DNA of 14,514 bases from the NCBI GenBank assembly GCA_947003375.1, contig CAMQOJ010000044.1, forward strand, positions 1 through 14,514. Direction: 5' to 3'. The notes beneath the pieces were generated by a model that had not been told where the DNA came from, searched no databases, and worked only from the letters and a program-made list of their open reading frames with translations. Shown here one piece after another: positions 1 to 5,867 of this stretch. How positions within the stretch are numbered: position 1 is the stretch's first letter; each line of letters starts with the position of its first letter. This stretch comes from an uncultured Lachnospiraceae bacterium. GTDB lineage: Bacteria; Bacillota; Clostridia; Lachnospirales; Lachnospiraceae. The position numbers and the translations under genes were made by a program.

Positions 1-948
1 ATACAGCGCCCCTTCATGCCACAGGGCCATCTCGCCGTTAGTGCCGATATCCGCCAGCAGCCGCGTGCCCGGCGTATCGCACAAAGCCCCCGCCAGAACC
101 GCCGTGATGAGATCCGCACCCACGAAGGCCGCCGCGCAGGGAGCCAGATAGACCGCGGCCTCCGGGCGCAGAGAAGCAAGCCCCAGGCTTTCCGCCGTCA
201 CCGTCTCCCCGAACAGCCGCCCGGCCGCAAAGGGCGCGTGGGACAGAGGCTCCGTGGACGTGCCGGTGAGCAGATGGAGCATCACTGTATTCCCCGTCAC
301 CGCCGCCCCGTCGATATCCTTCGGCGCGATTTTGGCCTTCCCGGAGAGCTCCATCACCAGGCTGTCCACTGCCGTGCAGATTGCCTGTGTAAGCTTGGGG
401 CCCTCTCCCCGCAAATCCGCTTCGATGCGGGAAATCACGTCTGCTCCCCAGCCCGCCTGTGGATTCAGCCCGCTTCCCTCCGCCAGCAGTTTCCCGGAGG
501 TATCGTAAAGCCGTGCAGCCAGTGTCGTAGTACCGATATCCAGCACAAAACCATAGAATCTGAAAGAAGGCTTCAGCAGGATGGCCGGCATGTCTCCGGC
601 AGTCCGGATCTGTCCGTTGCCCAGCAGCTCCATCTCCACGCTGCAGTCTCCCTCCGCAGCGGTACAGCAGGCCAGCCGGATGCCCCTGTCAATGTCCTCC
701 CGGGACAAAAGCCGCCTCTCCGCATCCGAAAGGGGGCTCAAAGCGCCCCGGGCAAATACCCTGCATTTCCCGCAGCGCCCATGTCCGCCACAGGGCAGCG
801 CCAGCATCGGGCTTCCCGGCAGCTTCCCGCCGGAACCCGCACAGCCCTCAAAATGGGCCTCCCCAGAATGTTCTCCGGCCAGCAGATCCCCCAGGAGCGT
901 CCCCGGCTCTGCATGATGAACAATCCCATTTACCCTGACTTCCACCAT
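1..948 (-). CDS. RACo-type corrinoid activation ATPase with [2Fe-2S] domain (partial, 3' end outside window)
   Basis: Reductive activator of corrinoid proteins: the family uses a ferredoxin-type cluster and ATP to return inactive Co(II) cobalamin to Co(I). The frame is open from an ATG at 948 to the window edge (316 codons, no stop), so the C-terminal part is missing; relatives usually have 500 to 650 residues. Seen directly: an N-terminal plant-type ferredoxin pattern with C53, C59, C62 and C94 (CGGHGRCGKC around 53-62), then an ASKHA phosphate-binding motif DIGTTT at 137-142, and a second glycine motif DIGTNGE near the cut end. A purine-rich ribosome binding site (GGAGAGAGG) lies just upstream of the ATG. 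It follows the DUF2284 gene after a 373-base spacer filled with tandem repeats and probably belongs to the same corrinoid operon. Function is confident from the domain order; the partner is inferred to be the corrinoid protein at 4169-4807. Confidence 0.9.
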   Translation of the reverse strand, partial: MVEVRVNGIVHHAEPGTLLGDLLAGEHSGEAHFEGCAGSGGKLPGSPMLALPCGGHGRCGKCRVFARGALSPLSDAERRLLSREDIDRGIRLACCTAAEGDCSVEMELLGNGQIRTAGDMPAILLKPSFRFYGFVLDIGTTTLAARLYDTSGKLLAEGSGLNPQAGWGADVISRIEADLRGEGPKLTQAICTAVDSLVMELSGKAKIAPKDIDGAAVTGNTVMLHLLTGTSTEPLSHAPFAAGRLFGETVTAESLGLASLRPEAAVYLAPCAAAFVGADLITAVLAGALCDTPGTRLLADIGTNGEMALWHEGALY

Positions 949-980
949 ATATACCTCTCTCCATTAAAAAACATCTGGCA

Positions 981-1280
981 AGCCGTCTATTTGGCTTCCT
1001 CACGGCCTTGAAAGAAATGTACCTTTCCCTCTCTGTCCTCCCGACGCGCCCACCCGCGCTTAGCCCCATGCCGGGGCAGCCTGCCGTCTACCCGGTTTCC
1101 TAGCGACCCCGAAAGAAATGTACCTTTCCCTCTCTGTCCTCCCGGCGCGTCCCCCGCGCTCAGCCCCATGCCGGAGCAGCCTGCCGTCTACCCTGCTTCC
1201 TGGCGACCCCGAAAGAAATGTACCTTTCCCTCTCTGTCCACCCGGCACGTCCCCCGCGCTTAGCCCCATGCCGGGACAGC
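981..1280 (-). repeat. Three tandem 100-bp intergenic repeats
   Basis: Three head-to-tail copies at about 981-1080, 1081-1180 and 1181-1280, differing at scattered positions. A 29-base block is identical in all three (1010-1038, 1111-1139, 1211-1239). They fill nearly the whole 373-base spacer between the DUF2284 gene and the reactivase gene. The unit is 100 bp, not a multiple of three, so open frames crossing it change frame at every copy and are unlikely to be translated. In the transcribed (minus) strand each copy can form a small hairpin CYCC/GGGG (or YCCC/GGGG) around a GGCAT loop (plus positions 1064-1076, 1164-1176, 1264-1276); the differences between copies change C-G pairs to U-G and keep the pairing. 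Role unknown: structured mRNA spacer, processing or attenuation site, or simple minisatellite. Confidence 0.9.
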
Positions 1281-1302
1281 CTGCACCTACAATCGGCGCA
1301 GG
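1280..1302 (-). other. Hairpin just after the DUF2284 gene
   Basis: On the minus strand CCTGCGCC and GGTGCAGG form an 8-bp stem with one G-U pair and a 7-base loop, about 20 bases past the DUF2284 stop. There is no U-tract behind it, so it is not a standard rho-independent terminator. It runs directly into the tandem repeats and may protect the 3' end of the upstream mRNA or form part of one structured intergenic RNA. Confidence 0.45.
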
Positions 1303-1321
1303 CAAATCGCAAAAGACTCGC

Positions 1322-1894
1322 TTACATAAGGGAGCAAAACACCGCCCCAAAGTATGTAACGGTATTCTGTCCATTAATATATTTCATACCGCAAGCCGCT
1401 GCAAGCCTGGACACATTGATTCCGTATGCCTCCAGCGAGGATATGGCCATGTCCGGAAACCGGCAGGGATGGTTCTCCACCCTGGCGCAGACCGGGCAGA
1501 TATGGCATCCCCCGGCCCCCAGGTGCAGGATGCGCACAAAGGAATCCTCGCCCACCTCTTCCGCCATCCTCCGGGTGAGAAGGCTGTGCTTCCTCGCCGC
1601 CTCCTCCATGCCCTCTATGTCGTAGCTGTCCTCCAGCATCCCTATGGTCTGGTAGACGACAGCGTAGTCGAATGTGCGCAGGGTCTTCATCAATGTCTCG
1701 ATATCGCCCACGTCCGGCGGACATGTCCAGCATCTGCCGTACTTCCCGCAGGTATTCTGCTGGCACAGGCTCCGGAACCCGGCATCCGTCTCAATCGCAG
1801 AGACAGGAACCACCGCGGCGTTGTCCGCTCCCTGCTCCAGCGCCTTTTTCACCAAATCCTCTAAAATTTCGGCATCTGCTATTTTCTTCGCCAT
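1322..1894 (-). CDS. DUF2284 cysteine-rich metal-binding protein
   Basis: A 190-residue protein of the DUF2284 family (predicted metal-binding, often found beside corrinoid methyltransferase genes). Two four-cysteine groups are visible: C44, C49, C55, C58 inside the family signature NTCGKYGRCWTCPP, and C130, C133, C136, C144 with CxxCxxC spacing. This pattern suggests one or two Fe-S clusters, so a redox or assembly role is reasonable but unproven. There is no signal peptide or membrane segment, so it should be cytoplasmic. The ATG at 1894 has AAGGAGA five bases upstream and lies 25 bases after the stop of the second URO-D gene, which indicates co-transcription. Given the reactivase downstream, it may deliver electrons to corrinoid activation; this is inference from context. 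The family call is confident, the biochemical role is not. Confidence 0.85.
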   Translation of the reverse strand: MAKKIADAEILEDLVKKALEQGADNAAVVPVSAIETDAGFRSLCQQNTCGKYGRCWTCPPDVGDIETLMKTLRTFDYAVVYQTIGMLEDSYDIEGMEEAARKHSLLTRRMAEEVGEDSFVRILHLGAGGCHICPVCARVENHPCRFPDMAISSLEAYGINVSRLAAACGMKYINGQNTVTYFGAVFCSLM

Positions 1895-1919
1895 TGGGTC
1901 TCCTTATGAACCGCATCGT

Positions 1920-3038
1920 TCAAATCTTGATTTTCTTGATTTCCTCCGCATAATACTGCACCAGCTCGAAGCTGGAGCCGGGCATGATCCTGTGGTCGGG
2001 ACACGGAAGGAAGCCGCCCAGAGAGGCCAGCCGCTTCATGCGCTCGATCTCCGCGTCCACAGCCGCCCTGTCCTTGCGGAACGCGGTCTTGTCCATGCCT
2101 CCCACGCCCAGCATGCCCCTGCCGAATCTGTTCCGGGCCGCCTCGAACTGATCCCCCCACACGCCTACCTCGATGGGGAACATGGTGTTCACCCCGTTTT
2201 CGAACCAGGTGGGCAGGAGCTTTTCCGTCACCCCGTCGCAATCCAGCGAAATGATATCGATTCCGTACTGACGGCACAGGTCGTTTCTCTTCCTATAGTG
2301 CTTCGCGCAGAGCTCCTCAAAGATATCGGGCGAAAGCAGAGGGCCGTTCTTGAAGCAGATGTCCTCCCAGTAATGGGCAAAGTCGAACTTCGCGCCGGTC
2401 TCCAGAACCGCTTTCACGCACTGGTACTGCATTTCTGCATAGGTGTCCACGATGTCCGCGAACAGCTCTTCGTCCTCGTCATAAATCAGATAGCTCATTC
2501 CCACCACGGAGACCATGTTCCGGATATCCCCCAGCACGCTGCCCAGGGCCAGCCCCACCGGGACGTCCATGGGCCTGGTCTCGTTGAAATGCTTATAATA
2601 CTCCAGGTCTATCCGCTCCGGCGCATAGAGCATCTTAGGCTTATAGAGGGTCTCGAAGGCTTCTCTGTCCTTCAGGACATAATCGTCCTCCGAGGGGATG
2701 GAGGCCACTCCGGGCTTCACCCGCTCTATCAGGCCCAATTCGTTCTGGACCCGCTGGGTGCCGTCCGGCAGGGTCTCCAGCACCTTGTACTCAAAGGAGG
2801 GGAAGAGGCCGTTCCTGGGGCCCACTGTCCGGCACCAGTCGAAGTCCCAGCCAATGATGCGGTCCAGCTCCTTGTCGGCTTCGTTCCCGTCGGCCACGCT
2901 CTCCGCCAGCTCTTTTGAAATCTTCCCCTGTCCGGCCCACTCCTCCAGCAGCTCGCTCCAATAGCCGAAATGGACGGCCGGGAACCGGTCTGCCGGCTGG
3001 TAATGCAGGATGTTCATCGCTCGTTCTCTGTTAGTCAT
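1920..3038 (-). CDS. URO-D-fold corrinoid methyltransferase-like protein (second of pair)
   Basis: A 372-residue member of the uroporphyrinogen decarboxylase superfamily. In anaerobes, members beside corrinoid proteins act as methyltransferases, including demethylase components that move methyl groups from methoxylated compounds to cobalamin, rather than in haem synthesis. Seen: the usual N-terminal RERAMNILHYQPADRFP opening, a DCDG motif with C267, and a C-terminal PCPDHR motif with C346 and H349 where this branch carries its metal site. It lacks the HxC motif of its neighbour, so the two are not simple duplicates. The start ATG overlaps the preceding stop (ATGA, 3038-3035) and AGGGGG lies eight bases upstream within the previous gene, so translation is probably coupled. 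It may be the substrate-side methyltransferase; the substrate cannot be read from the sequence. A true decarboxylase is unlikely in this context. Confidence 0.85.
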   Translation of the reverse strand: MTNRERAMNILHYQPADRFPAVHFGYWSELLEEWAGQGKISKELAESVADGNEADKELDRIIGWDFDWCRTVGPRNGLFPSFEYKVLETLPDGTQRVQNELGLIERVKPGVASIPSEDDYVLKDREAFETLYKPKMLYAPERIDLEYYKHFNETRPMDVPVGLALGSVLGDIRNMVSVVGMSYLIYDEDEELFADIVDTYAEMQYQCVKAVLETGAKFDFAHYWEDICFKNGPLLSPDIFEELCAKHYRKRNDLCRQYGIDIISLDCDGVTEKLLPTWFENGVNTMFPIEVGVWGDQFEAARNRFGRGMLGVGGMDKTAFRKDRAAVDAEIERMKRLASLGGFLPCPDHRIMPGSSFELVQYYAEEIKKIKI

Positions 3039-4069
3039 CTTGATACCCCCTGTGCGCCTCGGCGTTCATAGTATTCCTCCACGGCCCCGAAGAAAGCATC
3101 GATATTCTCCCATTTCGACATGGGCGGGATATCGCAGCCGGAGGAAATGACGAAATTCGGATAAGGGCAGCAGTTTTCCATCACCTGCAGCGTGGCCCTG
3201 CGTATGGATTCCGGCGTGCCGTGGCAGAACTCTCCCGCGGGATCCACATTTCCCATGGCCACTGTCCCGGCCGGGATGCGGGCCAGCATCTGCGCCATGT
3301 CTATGGCATTTCCGAAATGGTAGGCCGCGGCCCCCGTGTCCAGGATGGAATCTATCATCTGGATGGTATTGTTCCCGCAGTTATGGTAGATGATGACAAA
3401 GGAGTCATCCTGCACGGCATCCACCAGCCGCTTCACATAAGGCGCGGAAAACTCCTCCGCAAGGGCAGGGGACAGCAGACCTGTCACCGGCTCCGCCAGG
3501 ACGATGCCGTTTGCCCCTGCCTCCCTGTAAGCCTTGCAATACTCTGTCAGGAAGGATGTGGCCTTCTCCATCACCATGTGCACCATGTCCGGCTCGTCAT
3601 AGCACTCCATCATGATCTCCGTGACGTCCAGCAGCCTGGCCGCCAGGGAGAAAGGGCCTATGGCGCCGGCGAAGACCGGTCTGTCATCAATCAGTTCCAC
3701 AGCCTTCATGATGGCCTCCACATACAGCCCGCTCCTGGCGCTCCCCACCCTGGGAACCTCCAGGGCTTTCGCTCCCTCCTCGTCCTCCACGATTCGTCCG
3801 ACGACGGTGGGGACCTCCCTGTCCGACACCCGGATGGCGGAGCCGAAGCACTCAGCCTCCACGGAGAGGTCCATCAGGCTCACTGCCGCCGCTGCATCCG
3901 TGCGCTGCGCCACCAGCCTCATGCCCTCCGCCTGTCTGTCGCTGTCGGAGATCAGCTCCTTCACGCTGATCCCCAGGAGCTGCACCGCCGGAAAGGACAG
4001 AACCGGCATGGCTTTTTTCACTGGGGCAGCCTGAAGCTCCTCCAGCCATTTTCGCATATCTCTCTTCAT
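3035..4069 (-). CDS. MtaA/CmuA-like methylcobamide methyltransferase, URO-D fold (first of pair)
   Basis: A 344-residue URO-D superfamily protein resembling MtaA, the zinc enzyme that moves a methyl group from a methylated corrinoid protein to an acceptor thiol or other cofactor. The zinc-ligand pattern is present: H229-x-C231 (in IIYHNCGNN) and C312 (in SSGCDIPP), matching the HxC...C arrangement of MtaA. Other family landmarks are GAIGPFSLA near 135-143 and AMGNVDP near 271-277. It starts 99 bases after the corrinoid protein gene and overlaps the next URO-D gene by ATGA, so the two are probably made in step. The ATG at 4069 has GGGGGA upstream; an in-frame ATG four codons on is a less likely alternative. 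As the organism is probably not a methanogen, the acceptor is more likely tetrahydrofolate or another cofactor than coenzyme M; this is inference. Confidence 0.87.
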   Translation of the reverse strand: MKRDMRKWLEELQAAPVKKAMPVLSFPAVQLLGISVKELISDSDRQAEGMRLVAQRTDAAAAVSLMDLSVEAECFGSAIRVSDREVPTVVGRIVEDEEGAKALEVPRVGSARSGLYVEAIMKAVELIDDRPVFAGAIGPFSLAARLLDVTEIMMECYDEPDMVHMVMEKATSFLTEYCKAYREAGANGIVLAEPVTGLLSPALAEEFSAPYVKRLVDAVQDDSFVIIYHNCGNNTIQMIDSILDTGAAAYHFGNAIDMAQMLARIPAGTVAMGNVDPAGEFCHGTPESIRRATLQVMENCCPYPNFVISSGCDIPPMSKWENIDAFFGAVEEYYERRGAQGVSR

Positions 4070-4109
4070 ACATTATCCCCCATGCCCGCTCCCTCGCACT
4101 CAAAATCTA

Positions 4110-4129
4110 CGATTGAAAGTCTACAATCG
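4110..4129. promoter_or_regulatory. Inverted repeat CGATTG-N8-CAATCG between corrinoid and URO-D genes
   Basis: A perfect 6-bp inverted repeat with an 8-base spacer lies in the 99-base gap between the corrinoid protein gene and the first URO-D gene. It also overlaps an imperfect direct repeat (ATTGTAGACTTT / ATCGTAGATTTT on the minus strand). It could be an mRNA hairpin that tunes relative expression of the two genes, or a protein-binding site. No clear promoter was seen with it. Confidence 0.35.
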
Positions 4130-4168
4130 AAATCTCCTTTCGGGTGCAGGCTAATGCAACAGATTTTC

Positions 4169-4807
4169 TCAGCAGGCAGCGCAGAGCTCCACGGCGGCAT
4201 CCGCCGCGCTGGCCGCATCCGGGGTATACTTGTCCGCGCCGATCTTCCGGCAATACTCCTCCGTCACCGGCGCTCCGCCGACCATGATCTTCACCTTGTC
4301 CCGGATACCTGCTTCCTCCGCCTTCTTCACCACTTCCTCCATGACGCCCATGGTGGTGGTCAGCAGCGCGGAGCAGCAGATCACCTGGCAGCCCTGCTCG
4401 ATGGCAGTCTGCACATAGGTCTCCGGAGCCACGTCCGTGCCCAGATCCACTACCTCCAGCCCCTTGCCCTCCATCATCATCTTCACCAGGTTCTTGCCGA
4501 TGTCGTGGAGGTCGCCCTGTACGGTGCCGATGCAGACCTTTCCTGTGGCCTTCACGCCTGCCTCCGCCATCAGGGGCTTGAGCACCTGCGCCCCCATGTT
4601 CATGGCCCTGGCGGCCACCAGCACCTCCGGCACATACACCTCGTTGTTCTTGAACTTCTCGCCGATGATGCCCATGCCGTCCAGCAATCCCTCGCTCAGG
4701 ATCTGTTCTACAGGGATGCCTTCATCCACTGCCTGCTGTACCAGCTCCTTTACCACCTTCGCCTTGCCCCGCTGCAGGTTCTCTGAAATGTCTGTCAAAA
4801 TGCTCAT
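4169..4807 (-). CDS. Corrinoid protein (MtaC/MtbC type), probable free form from internal start
   Basis: Starting at the ATG at 4807 gives a 212-residue protein, the normal length of stand-alone methyltransferase corrinoid proteins that carry the methyl group on cobalamin between two methyltransferases. It begins MSILTDISENLQRG, a typical natural N-terminus for this family. The cap domain covers roughly residues 1-88 and the B12-binding Rossmann domain 89-212, with DLHDIG at 99-104 (H101 as lower cobalt ligand), S146-A-L148 and the GGAP loop near 177-180. AAGGAG sits eight bases before this ATG, an optimal ribosome binding site, so the free protein is probably made even if the longer fusion also is. 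It heads the enzymatic part of the operon, followed by the two URO-D genes that would load and unload the methyl group. Confidence 0.75.
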   Translation of the reverse strand: MSILTDISENLQRGKAKVVKELVQQAVDEGIPVEQILSEGLLDGMGIIGEKFKNNEVYVPEVLVAARAMNMGAQVLKPLMAEAGVKATGKVCIGTVQGDLHDIGKNLVKMMMEGKGLEVVDLGTDVAPETYVQTAIEQGCQVICCSALLTTTMGVMEEVVKKAEEAGIRDKVKIMVGGAPVTEEYCRKIGADKYTPDAASAADAAVELCAAC

Positions 4808-5743
4808 GTTCGGTTCTCCTTTTCCTTCTTTATTTTGTATGGTTTTTCTTGTTTCCGTCCGATATCTGTTGGGCGTCATGGATAGCTTCGCCTTGAACAA
4901 CTGGTAGAAGGAGGGCACGTCCTTTAAGCCGCATCCGTACACGATCTGCTCATTGGTCAACTGGGTGTCCCGCAGCAGCCTGCAGGCCTGCTGCAGCCGG
5001 ACGCTGCGGAGATACTCGGAAAAATGCTCCCCCGTGACACGGCAGAACAGCTTGCTCAGATAGGACTTGCTCAGGTACAGGGAATCCGCTATGCTCTCCA
5101 GCGTCAGTTCCTTATCGAAATACTGTTCCCTCACCAGGCGCATGGCCGTGGACACCACCATCCTGTCCCTGGGCGTGACAGAAGAATCCGTGGAGGATTC
5201 CTCCAGATGCCGTCTTATGGCGATCAAGAGCAGGATGAGCTGCGCCTTCACGGCTTCCATCCACTCAGGTTCCTTTTCCGCAGTCTCCTTTTCGATGGCC
5301 TGATAAATCCTCTCCACCGTCTCCATGGAGCGCCCCTTCAGGGACACATAGGCGGACAGGATGTCCTCGTCGAAAATCCCGTAGCAGAACCGGGGGCTGT
5401 CCGGCAAGGCCAGATCCCCTGTGAACCAGTCCTCCACATCGAACAGGATGTTCCGGATGACCAGCTTTTCCTCCCCGTCCTTCACGAAATACTCGTGGGG
5501 CACGCCCGCGTTCAGCACATAGACATCGCCCTTCCTGCATGTAAGAACCCTGTTCCAGATGCGATGGATGCCGCTGCCCTCCGCGATGATGCTGATTTCC
5601 AGGAATTCATGGAAATGAAGCTGGGACAGGGAAAAGTCCGGATTGAGTCTCTTCTCGCAGGCAACCGTATTCTGATAGATGGGGTTTTCCCTCAGCCACT
5701 CTTCCTTTCTCAGCTTTGAGGGCTGTCCGCCCGTATCGATCAT
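4169..5743 (-). CDS. Fusion: cupin/AraC-family regulator joined in frame to a corrinoid-binding methyltransferase protein
   Basis: A 524-residue open frame joins two complete proteins (residue numbers count from an in-frame ATG at 5749, two codons upstream). Residues 1-190 look like an AraC-type cupin sensor (HFHEFLE at 45-51, PHEYF at 84-88). Residues 196-300 form an AraC DNA-binding domain with two helix-turn-helix units, ending in MTPNRYRTE. After a 15-residue lysine/glutamate-rich linker, residues 315-526 are a full-length corrinoid protein: helical cap, DLHDIG with the cobalt-ligand histidine (H415), the CSALLTTTM segment and a VGGAPVT segment. I place the start at 5743 because GGGAGGG lies seven bases ahead of it but only one base ahead of 5749. 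The junction carries its own ribosome binding site and ATG at 4807. A one-base deletion in the A5 run at 4843-4847 would give separate genes with an ATGA overlap, so a slippage switch or sequence error must be considered. Function of a fused product, such as sensing B12 or methylation state, is inference. Confidence 0.85.
   Translation of the reverse strand: MIDTGGQPSKLRKEEWLRENPIYQNTVACEKRLNPDFSLSQLHFHEFLEISIIAEGSGIHRIWNRVLTCRKGDVYVLNAGVPHEYFVKDGEEKLVIRNILFDVEDWFTGDLALPDSPRFCYGIFDEDILSAYVSLKGRSMETVERIYQAIEKETAEKEPEWMEAVKAQLILLLIAIRRHLEESSTDSSVTPRDRMVVSTAMRLVREQYFDKELTLESIADSLYLSKSYLSKLFCRVTGEHFSEYLRSVRLQQACRLLRDTQLTNEQIVYGCGLKDVPSFYQLFKAKLSMTPNRYRTETRKTIQNKEGKGEPNMSILTDISENLQRGKAKVVKELVQQAVDEGIPVEQILSEGLLDGMGIIGEKFKNNEVYVPEVLVAARAMNMGAQVLKPLMAEAGVKATGKVCIGTVQGDLHDIGKNLVKMMMEGKGLEVVDLGTDVAPETYVQTAIEQGCQVICCSALLTTTMGVMEEVVKKAEEAGIRDKVKIMVGGAPVTEEYCRKIGADKYTPDAASAADAAVELCAAC
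4816..4821 (-). promoter_or_regulatory. Ribosome binding site inside the regulator-corrinoid fusion
   Basis: AAGGAG on the minus strand, eight bases before the internal ATG at 4807. It decides the start of the free corrinoid protein and implies that the corrinoid part was, or still is, translated on its own. Confidence 0.75.
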
Positions 5744-5811
5744 CCGCATACCCTCCCGCCATACGCATTATGCAAGAATTTTTACTAAATATACCACAAA
5801 AGCGGCAAGAG

Positions 5812-5847
5812 AAAAATATGGCTCAAATGCTTTTTGCCCGGAAGCCA
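5812..5847 (-). terminator. Weak possible terminator after the GH2 gene
   Basis: On the minus strand TGGCT pairs with AGCCA and, inside a 6-base bulge, CAAA pairs with TTTG; the structure is followed by TATTTTTC. It begins 21 bases past the GH2 stop. The stem is short and bulged, so read-through into the corrinoid operon is likely. The 124-base gap also holds an AT-rich stretch with a possible -10 (CATAAT near 5764-5769) but no convincing -35. Confidence 0.35.
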
Positions 5848-5867
5848 GGAAACAAAACCATACACTC

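Noticed and set aside
981..1280. CRISPR array
   Set aside because: The repeats are directly adjacent 100-bp units without unique spacers, and no cas gene is present.
1060..1374. 104-codon minus-strand frame through the tandem repeats
   Set aside because: It overlaps the end of the DUF2284 gene, changes frame relation at each 100-bp copy, and shows no protein family pattern.
1920..4069. Haem-synthesis uroporphyrinogen decarboxylases
   Set aside because: The pair lies between corrinoid protein, DUF2284 and RACo genes, and the first has the MtaA-type HxC...C metal motif, so methyltransfer is the better reading.
3221..4786. Long plus-strand open frame (521 codons)
   Set aside because: It lies opposite the URO-D and corrinoid genes, whose motifs are clear; its product is rich in His, Leu and Arg with no recognisable domain, as expected for an antisense shadow in GC-rich DNA.
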